63,752 bases of DNA, taken from the NCBI GenBank assembly GCA_034439475.1, contig JAWXAN010000025.1, positions 1-63,752 of the forward strand. The letters are read 5' to 3'. The notes under the pieces were generated by a model. It was given only the letters and a program-made list of their open reading frames with translations, was not told the origin of the DNA and did no database searches. Source of the DNA: Candidatus Zixiibacteriota bacterium. Its GTDB lineage: Bacteria > Zixibacteria > MSB-5A5 > GN15 > FEB-12. The translations under genes and the position numbers were made by a program. Every line of letters begins with the position of its first letter. Positions within the stretch are counted from its first letter, which is position 1. Shown piece after piece: positions 50,798 to 59,029 of this stretch.

Positions 50798-50950
50798 ACG
50801 TTTGATATATCGACAGGATAGGGAATAAATGAAGTCGGGATGGGGAGGAAAGTCTGAGGGGGTTGGGGTGTAGACAAGCCGCAAGAGGAAATATGAGATT
50901 GCCACGTTTTACTTAAGAAAGAGAAACTCGCAATGACGGGGCGGGGAAAA

Positions 50951-51021
50951 GATGTCAGTCCGCCGCGGCGGACCGACATCACGGAAAAGAACCACCGTCC
51001 GCCCGTGGCGGAGTGGGGTAC
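50951..51021. repeat. Two GC-rich palindromic repeats before der
   Basis: 50951-50980 is a 30-bp near-perfect palindrome (GATGTC-a-GTCCGCCG centre, mirrored). 50991-51021 reads ACCACCGTCCGCC..TGGCGGAGTGGGGTAC and is the sister of 54916-54945. Both sit in the der/phosphatase gap, which is otherwise empty. Confidence 0.65.
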
Positions 51022-51041
51022 CCGAAAAAAGAGTCGAGCGT

Positions 51042-52352
51042 TTACTTAAGCTTGAATTTCAGACGAATCGGTACGCCTTCAAATCCGAAATGTTCGCGGA
51101 GTTGGTTTATCAAAAATTGAATGTAACTCTTATCGATCAGCTTGGCATGACTCGTGAAAAAGACAAATGTCGGCGGGGCGGTCTCGGTTTGCGTCAAGTA
51201 CTTGAAACGGATAAATTTCCCCTGCTTTGACGGAGGACGGCGAATTTCCAGAACCTTCTCAAGAAAATCATTGAGCTCCGGGGTCGGTATTCGCCGCGTA
51301 TGCTCATGATGGACTCTTTTGACAAGCTCAAGAACTTTCGCGACTCGCTGACCTGTAAGCGCGGAAATGTAAATAATCGGAAGATAGGAATACATCGCGA
51401 TTATCTCTTTGATGGCGACCGTAAACTCATCGGCGGTCTTGTGATCCTTCTCTATCAAATCCCACTTATTGACCGCAAGAACCGCAGCGCGTCGGGTTTC
51501 CAACACTTGGCTGAGAATCCGCTGGTCTTGCGAGGTTATTCCCGCGGTGGCATCGATAAGTACAATCGCGACATGAGACCCGTCAATGGCACGGGTCGTG
51601 CGAAGACTCGTGTAAAATTCGATATTCTCTTCTATTTTGTACTTTCGCCTCAGTCCGGCGGTATCGATGAGATTATAGCGCTGACCGTCAAGCTCAAGCA
51701 GTGAATCTACAGAATCTCGTGTCGTTCCGGCGATATTGGACACAATGAGTCGTTCCTCACCGAGCAATTTATTTATAAATGATGATTTCCCGACATTGGG
51801 CCGCCCCACAACGGCGACCTGAATAGTTGTCTCATCTTCAGTTTCTTCTAATTCAGGTGGAAGCTTCCGTATGACCTCGTCGAGCAATTCACCAATTCCA
51901 AGCCCCACTGTTGCCGAGACCGCAAACGGCTCACCCAGTCCAAGTTTCATAAACTCAAAGGTCTCATTGGTCAAATTTTGGTTGTCGGCTTTGTTTGCGA
52001 CGAGGATGGTTTCTTTTTTGGCCTTGTTGAGTTTTCGCGAGAGGGTGAGATCGGTTGTGTCAGTTCCAACCTGGGTATCGACTACAAAGAGCACAAGATC
52101 GGCCTCGTTGATCGCAAAATCGGCTTGATCTGTTATCAGCCGCTCCATCATATCGACCGATTCGGGAACCATGCCGCCGGTGTCGACGAGTCGGAAATTC
52201 CGTCCGTTCCAATCGCAGATGGAATAATTTCTGTCGCGCGTCACGCCGGGTGTGGGGTCGACAATGGCAAGCCGTTTATGCAGGAATCGGTTAAAAAGAG
52301 ATGACTTCCCGACATTTGGCCGCCCGACAATGGCAACGGTGGGCATGTTCAT
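51042..52352 (-). CDS. der: Ribosome assembly GTPase Der (EngA)
   Basis: 436 aa. Two GTPase domains in tandem, each with GRPNVGKSS (about residues 9 and 183), DTGGMVPE / DTAGLRRK switch motifs and NKAD / NKWD specificity motifs, then a KH-like C-terminal domain. Essential for 50S assembly. Overlaps the radical-SAM gene by 4 nt (ATGA), a common pairing. Confidence 0.97.
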   Translation of the reverse strand: MNMPTVAIVGRPNVGKSSLFNRFLHKRLAIVDPTPGVTRDRNYSICDWNGRNFRLVDTGGMVPESVDMMERLITDQADFAINEADLVLFVVDTQVGTDTTDLTLSRKLNKAKKETILVANKADNQNLTNETFEFMKLGLGEPFAVSATVGLGIGELLDEVIRKLPPELEETEDETTIQVAVVGRPNVGKSSFINKLLGEERLIVSNIAGTTRDSVDSLLELDGQRYNLIDTAGLRRKYKIEENIEFYTSLRTTRAIDGSHVAIVLIDATAGITSQDQRILSQVLETRRAAVLAVNKWDLIEKDHKTADEFTVAIKEIIAMYSYLPIIYISALTGQRVAKVLELVKRVHHEHTRRIPTPELNDFLEKVLEIRRPPSKQGKFIRFKYLTQTETAPPTFVFFTSHAKLIDKSYIQFLINQLREHFGFEGVPIRLKFKLK

Positions 52353-53632
52353 GCGAACGCTTCTTTTATCGTCTCAGCGAGGTTGTACTGGCCGATAAGC
52401 ACCGGCTTGACGAGGGCTGTCTCAAATTGTTTGAGAGAAAGGTTGTCGAGAAATAGATCATCGTTGTTAATGCAGTTAGGCGGCAGCACAAGCAGATCGA
52501 AACTATCAAGATGGGTTCGGGCGTGTCTGAGCAGATCCTGTCCGGTGAGCAGACCTGAGATAGTTACTCCGTCCCCCCAGAAACGATTTTTTACACAATG
52601 CAGTTCGACATTTAAGCCGAGCGTATTCTGAATATATGGCATTATCTCCTCGCTCATAAAAGGATAAGCCGAGACACCGGTTAAAAAAAGGACGCGCTTT
52701 GATGATTTAATGGATTTTAAGCGCGCGCGTCGTCGATTGAAACCGTTGATGAACTCCCGACACATCCCAATTCCGTTCTCGTACTGGGGCATATGTTCAT
52801 AGGCTTTGATCGATGGGAAAGCGCGGCCTGCGATAGTATAGAATTCGTCGCCGGGCCATACGAAACGGCTGCCTTCGGCTTCAAAGAATTCGCCTTGCCG
52901 CTTTTCAAGATAGTCGATTACAGTATTGGCTTCATCTTTAGTATAGGTTCGCAAGTTGGGCAGATTCTGGCGATATTTGGTTAACCCGACTGGAACGACA
53001 GCCAGCGATTCTATCGATGGATAAAGATTGATAAGGTCATTAACCGTCTGCTCAAGCTGCGGGCCATCGTTGATATTCGGGCAAAGCACAACCTGCGTGT
53101 GAATGGTGATACCATTTTCGGCGAGATACTTCAGACGCGGTACTATCGGAGCAAGCTTTTCATTGCGAAGCATACAGCGCCGTAATGTGTCATCGGTGGC
53201 ATGCACTGAAACATAAAGAGGCGAAAGGCGCTGGGTGATAATTCGCTCGATATCGGCATCGGTCGTATTCGACAAGGTGATAAAATTGCCGTGAGTAAAA
53301 GAGAGCCGGTAATCTTCGTCCTTGAGATAGAGCATACGCCGCATGCCTTGGGGCTGTTGAAGGATGAAGCAGAAGATACAGTCGTTTTTGCAGAGCTTGA
53401 TTTTGCGGTCATCGAGGGTGAGTCCCAAATCTCCGCCACTTATGTCATCGAATTGAAAATCGACCTCGCGCCCATCCGGATCGGCGAATTTCAGCTCTAC
53501 CCGGTCTTCAGCGAGTTTGTAGCGGAAATCGACCACGTCCTGGATTTCGGAGCCATTGACGGAGACGATGGAATAGCCCGGTCGAATATAGCCAAAAAGC
53601 GGCGATTCAGGGTCAACGGTCAGGATTTTCAT
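52349..53632 (-). CDS. DUF512 PDZ/radical-SAM protein
   Basis: 427 aa. PDZ-like N-terminus (SPLFGYIRPGYSIVSVNGSE), radical-SAM cluster site CKNDCIFCFI (C-x3-C-x2-C) at about residue 82, the family phrase LSFTHGNFITLSN and C-terminal DUF512 domain (FLTGVSAYPFMSEE; LLVLPPNCINNDDLF). Found next to der in many bacteria, often named after it. Reaction unknown; a role in ribosome maturation is a guess from context. Confidence 0.92.
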   Translation of the reverse strand: MKILTVDPESPLFGYIRPGYSIVSVNGSEIQDVVDFRYKLAEDRVELKFADPDGREVDFQFDDISGGDLGLTLDDRKIKLCKNDCIFCFILQQPQGMRRMLYLKDEDYRLSFTHGNFITLSNTTDADIERIITQRLSPLYVSVHATDDTLRRCMLRNEKLAPIVPRLKYLAENGITIHTQVVLCPNINDGPQLEQTVNDLINLYPSIESLAVVPVGLTKYRQNLPNLRTYTKDEANTVIDYLEKRQGEFFEAEGSRFVWPGDEFYTIAGRAFPSIKAYEHMPQYENGIGMCREFINGFNRRRARLKSIKSSKRVLFLTGVSAYPFMSEEIMPYIQNTLGLNVELHCVKNRFWGDGVTISGLLTGQDLLRHARTHLDSFDLLVLPPNCINNDDLFLDNLSLKQFETALVKPVLIGQYNLAETIKEAFA

Positions 53633-53680
53633 ACAGTATCAGTTATACTCTCAATCCAAGCGGGTTTTCGGGTCAACTTC

Positions 53681-53711
53681 TAAACAAAAACTGGCCACTG
53701 TAGGCCAGTTT
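53681..53711 (-). terminator. Rho-independent terminator after the AbiJ-like gene
   Basis: AAACTGGCC and GGCCAGTTT pair (9 bp, 6-nt loop; 53688-53711) and the minus strand continues TTTTTGTTT. It ends the accessory gene cleanly, 40 nt past its stop and just before the radical-SAM gene. Confidence 0.85.
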
Positions 53712-53750
53712 GGTAATATAACAAGGAAAAGAGTCCTTTACAAGGCTTTA

Positions 53751-54608
53751 CTAGTTGGGTTTCAGCATCCCAGAACGTTCACCCAATTGGATTAAATAGT
53801 TAGCGAAGGCCGAGCAAGCAACAAGCATGAAGCGTGCATCAGCTGGCGAAAGTTCTTTGTTTTGCATCATAGCGTGACGAATACCGCCTTTTTCGTCATT
53901 TGTCCAGGCATATATTGACAACAAGCCCTGCTCCAATCTATCATTTAAGCCAACATTCTTCTTAACTTTTGATAGTATGCTACTCAAAGTCGCTTTATCA
54001 TTATCACCGATTAACTTGACTACAAACTCTACAGCGGAGATGGATTCTTTAATGCTACCTCTATAATCTGGATTTGTCTTGTCAGAAAGTTTTTTCAGAG
54101 CACAAGAGATTTGGATACCCACTGGCTCATATGGCGAATTTATAGCACTCTCGACTGCGCCGATTTCATGCTCAGTGGTAAGGGGTACAACGATTTTATT
54201 TACAATTCTCCATGTTGAGTTTTCCTTTTCAAGCATTTCGTTGCAAAATAAAGTAAATGACCTCTCATTTCCGCACTCCAGGCAATCAGCACAGGGTAAC
54301 ATGAACTCAACGAAGTCATACATTTTGAACCAATTGTGAGTGGTGAAGTGCTCGCGCATCCTTCGTTCGTTCGTTTCCCATGACCAGTTCATATCAGTCA
54401 ATGGCCATTTAAAAAAATGTACCCAAGCCTTCCTTACAACTTCTTCTAACTCTGAAGTTGCAGCATCACCAGCGAGAGTGGGCTTAACGTGCTTCCAAAA
54501 ATGCAATTGGAATCCGTTCCACAGTCCCGTTAGCAGATCTAGGTCCATTGATTCAAACTGCATTGATTTACTCAATACGAACCTATTTTTTTTCGAAAAA
54601 GAACTCAT
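53751..54608 (-). CDS. Putative abortive-infection protein (AbiJ-NTD/HEPN type)
   Basis: 285 aa from ATG 54608 (a TTG one codon upstream is not needed). The N-terminal half has W-rich, beta/helix sequence (FKWPLTDMNWSWETNERRMR; WFKMYDFVEFML; CADCLECG). The C-terminal half has the phrase NPDYRGSIKESISAVEFVVK, and later SIYAWTNDEKGGIRHAMMQ, DARFMLVACSAFANYLIQL, which I recall from AbiJ-NTD4/HEPN proteins; RxxxxH within GGIRHA fits a HEPN RNase site only partly. Such proteins are RNase-like effectors that stop phage. It lies 44 nt downstream of tRNA-Gly and has a private terminator, so it looks like a one-gene insertion. By eye more AT-rich than its neighbours. Confidence 0.65.
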   Translation of the reverse strand: MSSFSKKNRFVLSKSMQFESMDLDLLTGLWNGFQLHFWKHVKPTLAGDAATSELEEVVRKAWVHFFKWPLTDMNWSWETNERRMREHFTTHNWFKMYDFVEFMLPCADCLECGNERSFTLFCNEMLEKENSTWRIVNKIVVPLTTEHEIGAVESAINSPYEPVGIQISCALKKLSDKTNPDYRGSIKESISAVEFVVKLIGDNDKATLSSILSKVKKNVGLNDRLEQGLLSIYAWTNDEKGGIRHAMMQNKELSPADARFMLVACSAFANYLIQLGERSGMLKPN

Positions 54609-54652
54609 CAATCAAATTTCTCGATCAATCGGCGAACATGATATATTTAACA

Positions 54653-54724
54653 AGCGGGCGATGGGGATCGAACCCACGACGTCAAGCTTGGGAAGCTTGC
54701 ATTCTACCGCTGAATTACGCCCGC
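54653..54724 (-). tRNA. tRNA-Gly(CCC)
   Basis: 72 nt: acceptor GCGGGCG/CGCCCGC, D arm ATTC...GAAT, anticodon stem CAAGC/GCTTG with loop TTCCCAA (anticodon CCC), T arm GTGGG-TTCGATC-CCCAT, discriminator T. CCA is not encoded, unlike tRNA-Val in this window. Its 3' side borders the AbiJ-like gene. Confidence 0.95.
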
Positions 54725-54742
54725 ATCTTTTCTTTGCATATC

Positions 54743-54771
54743 AGCATACGCCCATATAGGGGAATTGTCAA
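54743..54771 (-). promoter_or_regulatory. Sigma70 promoter of tRNA-Gly
   Basis: Minus strand TTGACA (54766-54771), 17 nt, TATGCT (54743-54748), about 12 nt before the presumed start and 19 nt before the tRNA 5' end. Strong match. Read-through could also express the AbiJ-like gene. Confidence 0.82.
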
Positions 54772-54915
54772 CCGCCTTCGAGTTAATCGAGGATAAGCTG
54801 GTGCACGAGGACGTACACCAGCCACTCAGGGCTCTGTAGCGATGAACCCCTGAGGTTCAGCGATTCTTAAATTAATTATTGATCATATCACAAAAGGAGA
54901 GAGGAGAGTAAAGAG

Positions 54916-54945
54916 CACACCGTCCGCCACGGCGGAGTGTGGTAC
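54916..54945. repeat. Family C compact palindrome
   Basis: CACACCGTCCGCC-AC-GGCGGAGTGTG plus GTAC folds on itself almost perfectly. The outer words CACACCGT and GTGTGGTAC match the long inverted repeat at 3645-3774 and the copy at 50991-51021. Confidence 0.65.
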
Positions 54946-54975
54946 GCGACAATAACTCAAACATTGTTGCAGAAC

Positions 54976-55123
54976 GTGGTGTCAGGAGCCCTCGTCTGAC
55001 AGTTTAATTATAGTGTCGGGCGAGGGCGCCCGACACCACGAAATAACAATGAAATCAAATGAGATTCGGTGATAAAAGGTAAAAACATTATCGCCGCGCG
55101 GGCGAGGGCGCCCGACACCTCGG
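54976..55123. repeat. Three family B palindromes in a row
   Basis: Copies at 54976-55002 (GTGGTGTCAGGAGCCC, degenerate), 55013-55040 (GTGTCGGGCGAGGGCGCC, CGACACCACG: perfect 10-bp stem) and 55097-55123 (GGGCGAGGGCGCCCGACACC). The same frame occurs once at 1452-1482. Confidence 0.7.
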
Positions 55124-55193
55124 AATAAATCAATCCGAAGGAAATGAGCGCGGATTACAAAAGGCCAACGGCCCTACCCGTGGGCGCCAACCA

Positions 55194-55931
55194 CTACTTA
55201 TTTTTACCGGTGATGCGGACGATGACAATAGAAAGTTCATAAAGAAGATACATTGGCACTGCGAGCATCATCTGGGTGAAGACGTCAGGTGTGGGGGTAA
55301 AAATGGCCGATGTGATAAGGATGATTACAGCGGCATAGCGTCGGCCTTTGGACAAAGCCTGTGACGAAACAATACCCATCCGTCCCAGAAAGTATGTGAC
55401 GATGGGGAGTTCGAAACCGACACCAAAAGCGAGGATGAGCATTCCCGCAAATGAGATATAGCTGCCGACGGTAATTATAGGACTGAACAGCCCGCCAGAG
55501 AAATCAATGAGAAATTTGAGTGAGAGCGGCAAAATCAGAAAATAGCAAAAGGCCGCGCCGGCAAGAAAGAGAAGAGTGGAAATAGTAACCAACGGCATGA
55601 CCATGCTTTTTTCCTGTCTGTACAGCCCCGGTGATATAAATGTCCATAGTTGATAAAAGATAACCGGAAGCGCGCTGAGCACGCCGGCGATCAGAGCAAT
55701 TTTTAAATAGGCATTAAATGATCCTGTGACCTCTGTGACATGGAGTTTGACTCCGCCGAGCGGAGCGACAACAAAAGCGAGAAGCTGTTCGGAAAAATAG
55801 AGGGCGATGATGGTCATCAGGACTACCGCCAATGCCGATTTCAGCAGGCGTTTGCGAAGTTCTTCGATATGATCCAAAAAAGGCATCGAGCTTTTTTTGG
55901 TGTATCGCTCTTGATCGACTGGGACGCTCAT
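55194..55931 (-). CDS. tatC: Twin-arginine translocase subunit TatC
   Basis: 245 aa, six membrane helices. Starts with cytosolic MPFLDHIEELRKRLLKS (the conserved HLxELRxR variant) and has FNAYLKIALIAGVLSALPVI, YQLWTFISPGLYRQEKSM, and GVGFELPIVTYFLGRMGIVS. TatC recognises RR signal peptides and exports folded proteins. No tatA or tatB lies beside it; they must be elsewhere. Its ATG overlaps the stop of a 34-codon ORF. Confidence 0.96.
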   Translation of the reverse strand: MSVPVDQERYTKKSSMPFLDHIEELRKRLLKSALAVVLMTIIALYFSEQLLAFVVAPLGGVKLHVTEVTGSFNAYLKIALIAGVLSALPVIFYQLWTFISPGLYRQEKSMVMPLVTISTLLFLAGAAFCYFLILPLSLKFLIDFSGGLFSPIITVGSYISFAGMLILAFGVGFELPIVTYFLGRMGIVSSQALSKGRRYAAVIILITSAIFTPTPDVFTQMMLAVPMYLLYELSIVIVRITGKNK

Positions 55932-56032
55932 CGTATTCCCAGAAATGATTTCAGGAGTTCAAAAACTTGCGGAGTTTTCGGCAGTCTCACGTCCTCAAGT
56001 AATTCAAGATAGTTAATCTGCTTCTTTTCCAT
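55928..56032 (-). CDS. 34-residue ORF coupled to tatC
   Basis: ATG 56032 follows GGGGAGGAACAA, one of the strongest ribosome sites in the window, and the stop overlaps the tatC start (ATGA). The product, beginning MEKKQINYLELLEDVRLPKT and ending FELLKSFLGIR, is amphipathic without a membrane helix, so it is not TatA. It could be a leader peptide that couples tatC translation or a real small protein. No homologue recognised. Confidence 0.6.
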   Translation of the reverse strand: MEKKQINYLELLEDVRLPKTPQVFELLKSFLGIR

Positions 56033-56051
56033 TTGTTCCTCCCCTGTTGGT

Positions 56052-56501
56052 TTACTCAAGCAGTTTCTTCATCTCTTCAAGAAACTCAGCTTTATCCTGA
56101 AACTTTCGGTAGACCGATGCAAAGCGCACATAAGCGATTTCGTCAACTCCCCTGAGTTTTCTCATTACCAGCTCGCCCAGGTCCTGCGATGTTATCTCGT
56201 TGCTTCCGGCAGAATGCACCTGGGCCTCTATATCTTCTACCATCACTTGCATTTCCTGGGCCGTTACCGGCCGCTTATTGCATGCGAGCTTTATACCATG
56301 CAGGATTTTGTTTCGGTCAAAAGGTTCGCGACGATTATCCGATTTTAGGACGGTCAATGTGCCTTGCTCGACATATTCGAAGGTGGTAAATCGCTCCGCA
56401 CAGCCAAGACACTCCCGCCTCCGGCGGATAGCGCGACCATCTTGATACGGTCGGCTGTCGACTACTTTGTCTTCCTCATGGCCGCATTTGGGGCATCTCA
56501 C
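56052..56501 (-). CDS. nrdR: Transcriptional repressor NrdR
   Basis: 149 aa. Zinc ribbon MRCPKCGHEEDKVVDSRPYQ, RRRRECLGCAERFTTFE, then an ATP-cone (VLKSDNRREPFDRNKILHGI). NrdR senses dATP/ATP and represses ribonucleotide reductase genes. Starts by overlapping the stop of the upstream TPR gene (ATGA). No nrd gene lies in the window. Confidence 0.97.
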   Translation of the reverse strand: MRCPKCGHEEDKVVDSRPYQDGRAIRRRRECLGCAERFTTFEYVEQGTLTVLKSDNRREPFDRNKILHGIKLACNKRPVTAQEMQVMVEDIEAQVHSAGSNEITSQDLGELVMRKLRGVDEIAYVRFASVYRKFQDKAEFLEEMKKLLE

Positions 56502-57337
56502 AGCTTTGGCGTGTCCTTGCCAGTAGGCATTGACTCGCGCTGGCGTTCACGGATGGATTCGATGGCCGAGGCTATCTTATTGTCGCCGTATTCAATCTGC
56601 TTGGCCGATGCGATCTCCTGGGCGCGTTCAAGATTTTTAAGCGCGGAGGCGAAATCTCCGGCATCGGCAAATACAAGTCCTATATTGTAATAAGCCCTGA
56701 TCTGGTCAATGCTGTTTCCTGTGATGGCGTACAGGTCGAGGGCCAAGCGAAGTTTTTCGATGGCGGCGAGATAATTTTTGTCGGCATAATCAAAATAGGA
56801 AAAATTGATCCAGCATTTGGCTTCGGCGTCCTGAAAGTCGTGCCTTTTCGCAAGTACCAGCGCCTCGGTGAATCGGTCATGGGCACCTTTTAATTTATTC
56901 TGATTTTTGAGGGCAATACCAATGTTGATGAGCGCGGTGGTGTGAAGTATATGATCTTCGTTCGTGCCAAGGGTGCCGAGAGCTTTTTCGAAGCCCTTTT
57001 CTGCCAACACAAATTCACGACGCTGGAGCAGGACAACCCCGAGATTCACTGATGCGACCGCCACAAGTTCATAAGCTTTTTCGACTTCTGCCTGAGTAAC
57101 TGCTTTGGCGAAATATCGTTCGGCTCTCTCCTTCTCGCCCAAACCGAATTCGATATTGCCGAGTTTGATAAGCGGCACGGTTGCAATGGGCTCGCTTGAA
57201 TCGATCATTTCACGCGATTGCTTTATCACCCAAAGCATCGACTCTGGCACCCGCGGAGGGTCGTTTGGAGTAAGCGCGGTACGCACCAATTTGAGAAGTT
57301 TGGTAAGCTGGCTGTTTATTGGCTGGAGATTGATCAT
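56498..57337 (-). CDS. Cytosolic TPR protein
   Basis: 279 aa with six or so TPR units from about residue 50 (PLIKLGNIEFGLGEKERAER; ASVNLGVVLLQRREFVLAEK; INIGIALKNQNKLKGAHDRF; YNIGLVFADAGDFASALKNL). No signal peptide or enzyme domain. TPRs are protein-binding scaffolds. Coupled to nrdR downstream and 8 nt from another TPR gene upstream. Function unknown. Confidence 0.85.
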   Translation of the reverse strand: MINLQPINSQLTKLLKLVRTALTPNDPPRVPESMLWVIKQSREMIDSSEPIATVPLIKLGNIEFGLGEKERAERYFAKAVTQAEVEKAYELVAVASVNLGVVLLQRREFVLAEKGFEKALGTLGTNEDHILHTTALINIGIALKNQNKLKGAHDRFTEALVLAKRHDFQDAEAKCWINFSYFDYADKNYLAAIEKLRLALDLYAITGNSIDQIRAYYNIGLVFADAGDFASALKNLERAQEIASAKQIEYGDNKIASAIESIRERQRESMPTGKDTPKL

Positions 57338-57345
57338 GTGAGACC

Positions 57346-58650
57346 TTACTTCTGAGATGCTATCCTATTTTCAATCTCTGCTAACATTCTGTCTATGGAC
57401 TCTACTTCATCTATAAGATTTAGCGCCGCATACAGGTCACGTGCCATTCTGTAATGATGGGATGACTGTCGGTAGTCTTCCTTAAAAAAGTAAACCAATG
57501 CCAAATTCCTGAGCTGATTTGCTAAGTCTCTCGGAGCATTAAGTTTAGTGAATTTTTCAACTGACTTGTTATAATATACTACGCCTGAGTCAAACATACC
57601 CATCTCCGAATAAATTCCACCGTAATTTGCGTAAACACTCGCAAGGCCAAAGGCAGACCTGATCTCTATGAAGGTAGATTCAGCGAGTTTGAGCTCCCGT
57701 AACGCCAGATATAGTTTCTTTTTGCTTCTATAAATTGATGCCAAATTAACATGAAGTGAAGCGTCAAGCTCCTTATTCTTAGAAATTTTGTTGCCCTCGA
57801 ATGCCAATTCAGTATAATAATAGGCAGAATCAATTCGTCCTGCCATGGCATATAGCTTTCCTAAATTCGAAAGCGATCTAGCTTCATTTAACAAATCGTT
57901 TTCTTCTCGAAAGAGTCCTGCACTCTTTCGAATGAGAGATACAGCACTGTCGAGATTCCCCCTATTTTTTTCTATTGTAGACATATTCCCGAGAGACTTT
58001 CCCATACCGACGTAATCCACACGTATTTCAGCCAATCGATAGGATTTTTTGAGGCTGTCATATGCTTGACTATAATGTCCTCCATCAATTTCCATTACAG
58101 CGAGACTTAAAAGAGCCCCTATTATGTTAAGTGTGTCATAAGTTAAGTAAGAAAGTCTTAATACTTCAGCTTGCTCTTGCACTGCATTATCCACATTCCC
58201 AGTCATGTAATGGATCAGTGCGATATTTCCTAAGGCATTTAGTTGATACAAAGTATCATATTTACGCCTTGCCTCATGCAAGGCAACTTTCGAATAGTCT
58301 AAGGACTTTTCATAGTTATTTTTTCTAAATTCGACATTGCTGACTTTGAGAAGCAATTCGGCTTCAACCGAATACCCAGCCTTGAGACTATCAGAAATAA
58401 CATTTTCCACACTATCAGACTGCGGAGGAATTTCGATTTGCTGTAGAGTATCAATATTCGTAGGTACATTGCCGTAAAAATTATAGACCGTAGTATTCGT
58501 CGGCTTCTCAAAGAGAACTTGGAATACTAAAGCTACCACTGAAACGAGAAGCGCTAGAGTACCGACTACCGCTTTCCACTTTCCCTTTGTGGATCTTCCT
58601 TGATTTCGTTGATCGATTCCCTGCTTCTGTCTTCGGCCCTTCTTTGCCAT
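57346..58650 (-). CDS. Membrane-anchored TPR protein
   Basis: 434 aa. A basic N-terminus and one membrane helix (about 28-48: VVGTLALLVSVVALVFQVLF) are followed by a short linker and at least eight TPRs, of the MalT/SARP-associated type (LGNIALIHYMTGNVDNAVQE; SLSNLGKLYAMAGRIDSAYY; VYANYGGIYSEMGMFDSGVV). By topology the TPR part could face the periplasm. Starts by 1-nt overlap with the cutA stop (TAATG). AT-richer by eye than cutA and glyA. Role unknown. Confidence 0.82.
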   Translation of the reverse strand: MAKKGRRQKQGIDQRNQGRSTKGKWKAVVGTLALLVSVVALVFQVLFEKPTNTTVYNFYGNVPTNIDTLQQIEIPPQSDSVENVISDSLKAGYSVEAELLLKVSNVEFRKNNYEKSLDYSKVALHEARRKYDTLYQLNALGNIALIHYMTGNVDNAVQEQAEVLRLSYLTYDTLNIIGALLSLAVMEIDGGHYSQAYDSLKKSYRLAEIRVDYVGMGKSLGNMSTIEKNRGNLDSAVSLIRKSAGLFREENDLLNEARSLSNLGKLYAMAGRIDSAYYYTELAFEGNKISKNKELDASLHVNLASIYRSKKKLYLALRELKLAESTFIEIRSAFGLASVYANYGGIYSEMGMFDSGVVYYNKSVEKFTKLNAPRDLANQLRNLALVYFFKEDYRQSSHHYRMARDLYAALNLIDEVESIDRMLAEIENRIASQK

Positions 58651-58982
58651 TACGCGGAACCGGCCTCTTTCCCGGTCTCGTCAAGCACCCAGTTAATATA
58701 ATCGGGAAGGCCTTCGGTTACCGGAAGCGCGATAATTTCAGGAAGATCATAGGGATGAGCTTCGACGACATGGTCAATAAGCCGTTCGAGCATCAATTGC
58801 GTCGTCTTAACTATGAGTAGACATTCCTGCGAGGTTTGGACTTCGTCATCCCACCAAAAAATTGATTCGACTTTGGAGACAATGTTGACGCAGGCTGCAA
58901 GGCGTCTCTTGACTATTTCGAGCGCCATCTCTTTTGCCTCGTCAGCGGGGACGGTAATGAGAACAACCCTGATCGTATGCAT
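58650..58982 (-). CDS. cutA: Divalent-cation tolerance protein CutA
   Basis: 110 aa, standard size. RVVLITVPADEAKEMALEIV, KRRLAACVNIVSKVESIFWW, DEVQTSQECLLIVKTTQ and AHPYDLPEIIALPV are all CutA1 signatures. A trimeric PII-like fold of uncertain role, linked to copper tolerance in E. coli. Lies 47 nt after glyA. Confidence 0.95.
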   Translation of the reverse strand: MHTIRVVLITVPADEAKEMALEIVKRRLAACVNIVSKVESIFWWDDEVQTSQECLLIVKTTQLMLERLIDHVVEAHPYDLPEIIALPVTEGLPDYINWVLDETGKEAGSA

Positions 58983-59029
58983 TATTTTTTGCCTTCCAGT
59001 TTATCAACCATTGCTACGCGAGAGCAATT

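Larger units (their letters stand above)
54772..55193. other. Gene-free repeat island between tRNA-Gly and tatC
   Basis: About 420 bp with no credible ORF. Contains a GCTGGTG...CACCAGC hairpin near 54798-54823, a TGAACC/GGTTCA hairpin near 54845, one compact family C hairpin and three family B palindromes. This is the densest repeat patch in the window. Confidence 0.65.
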
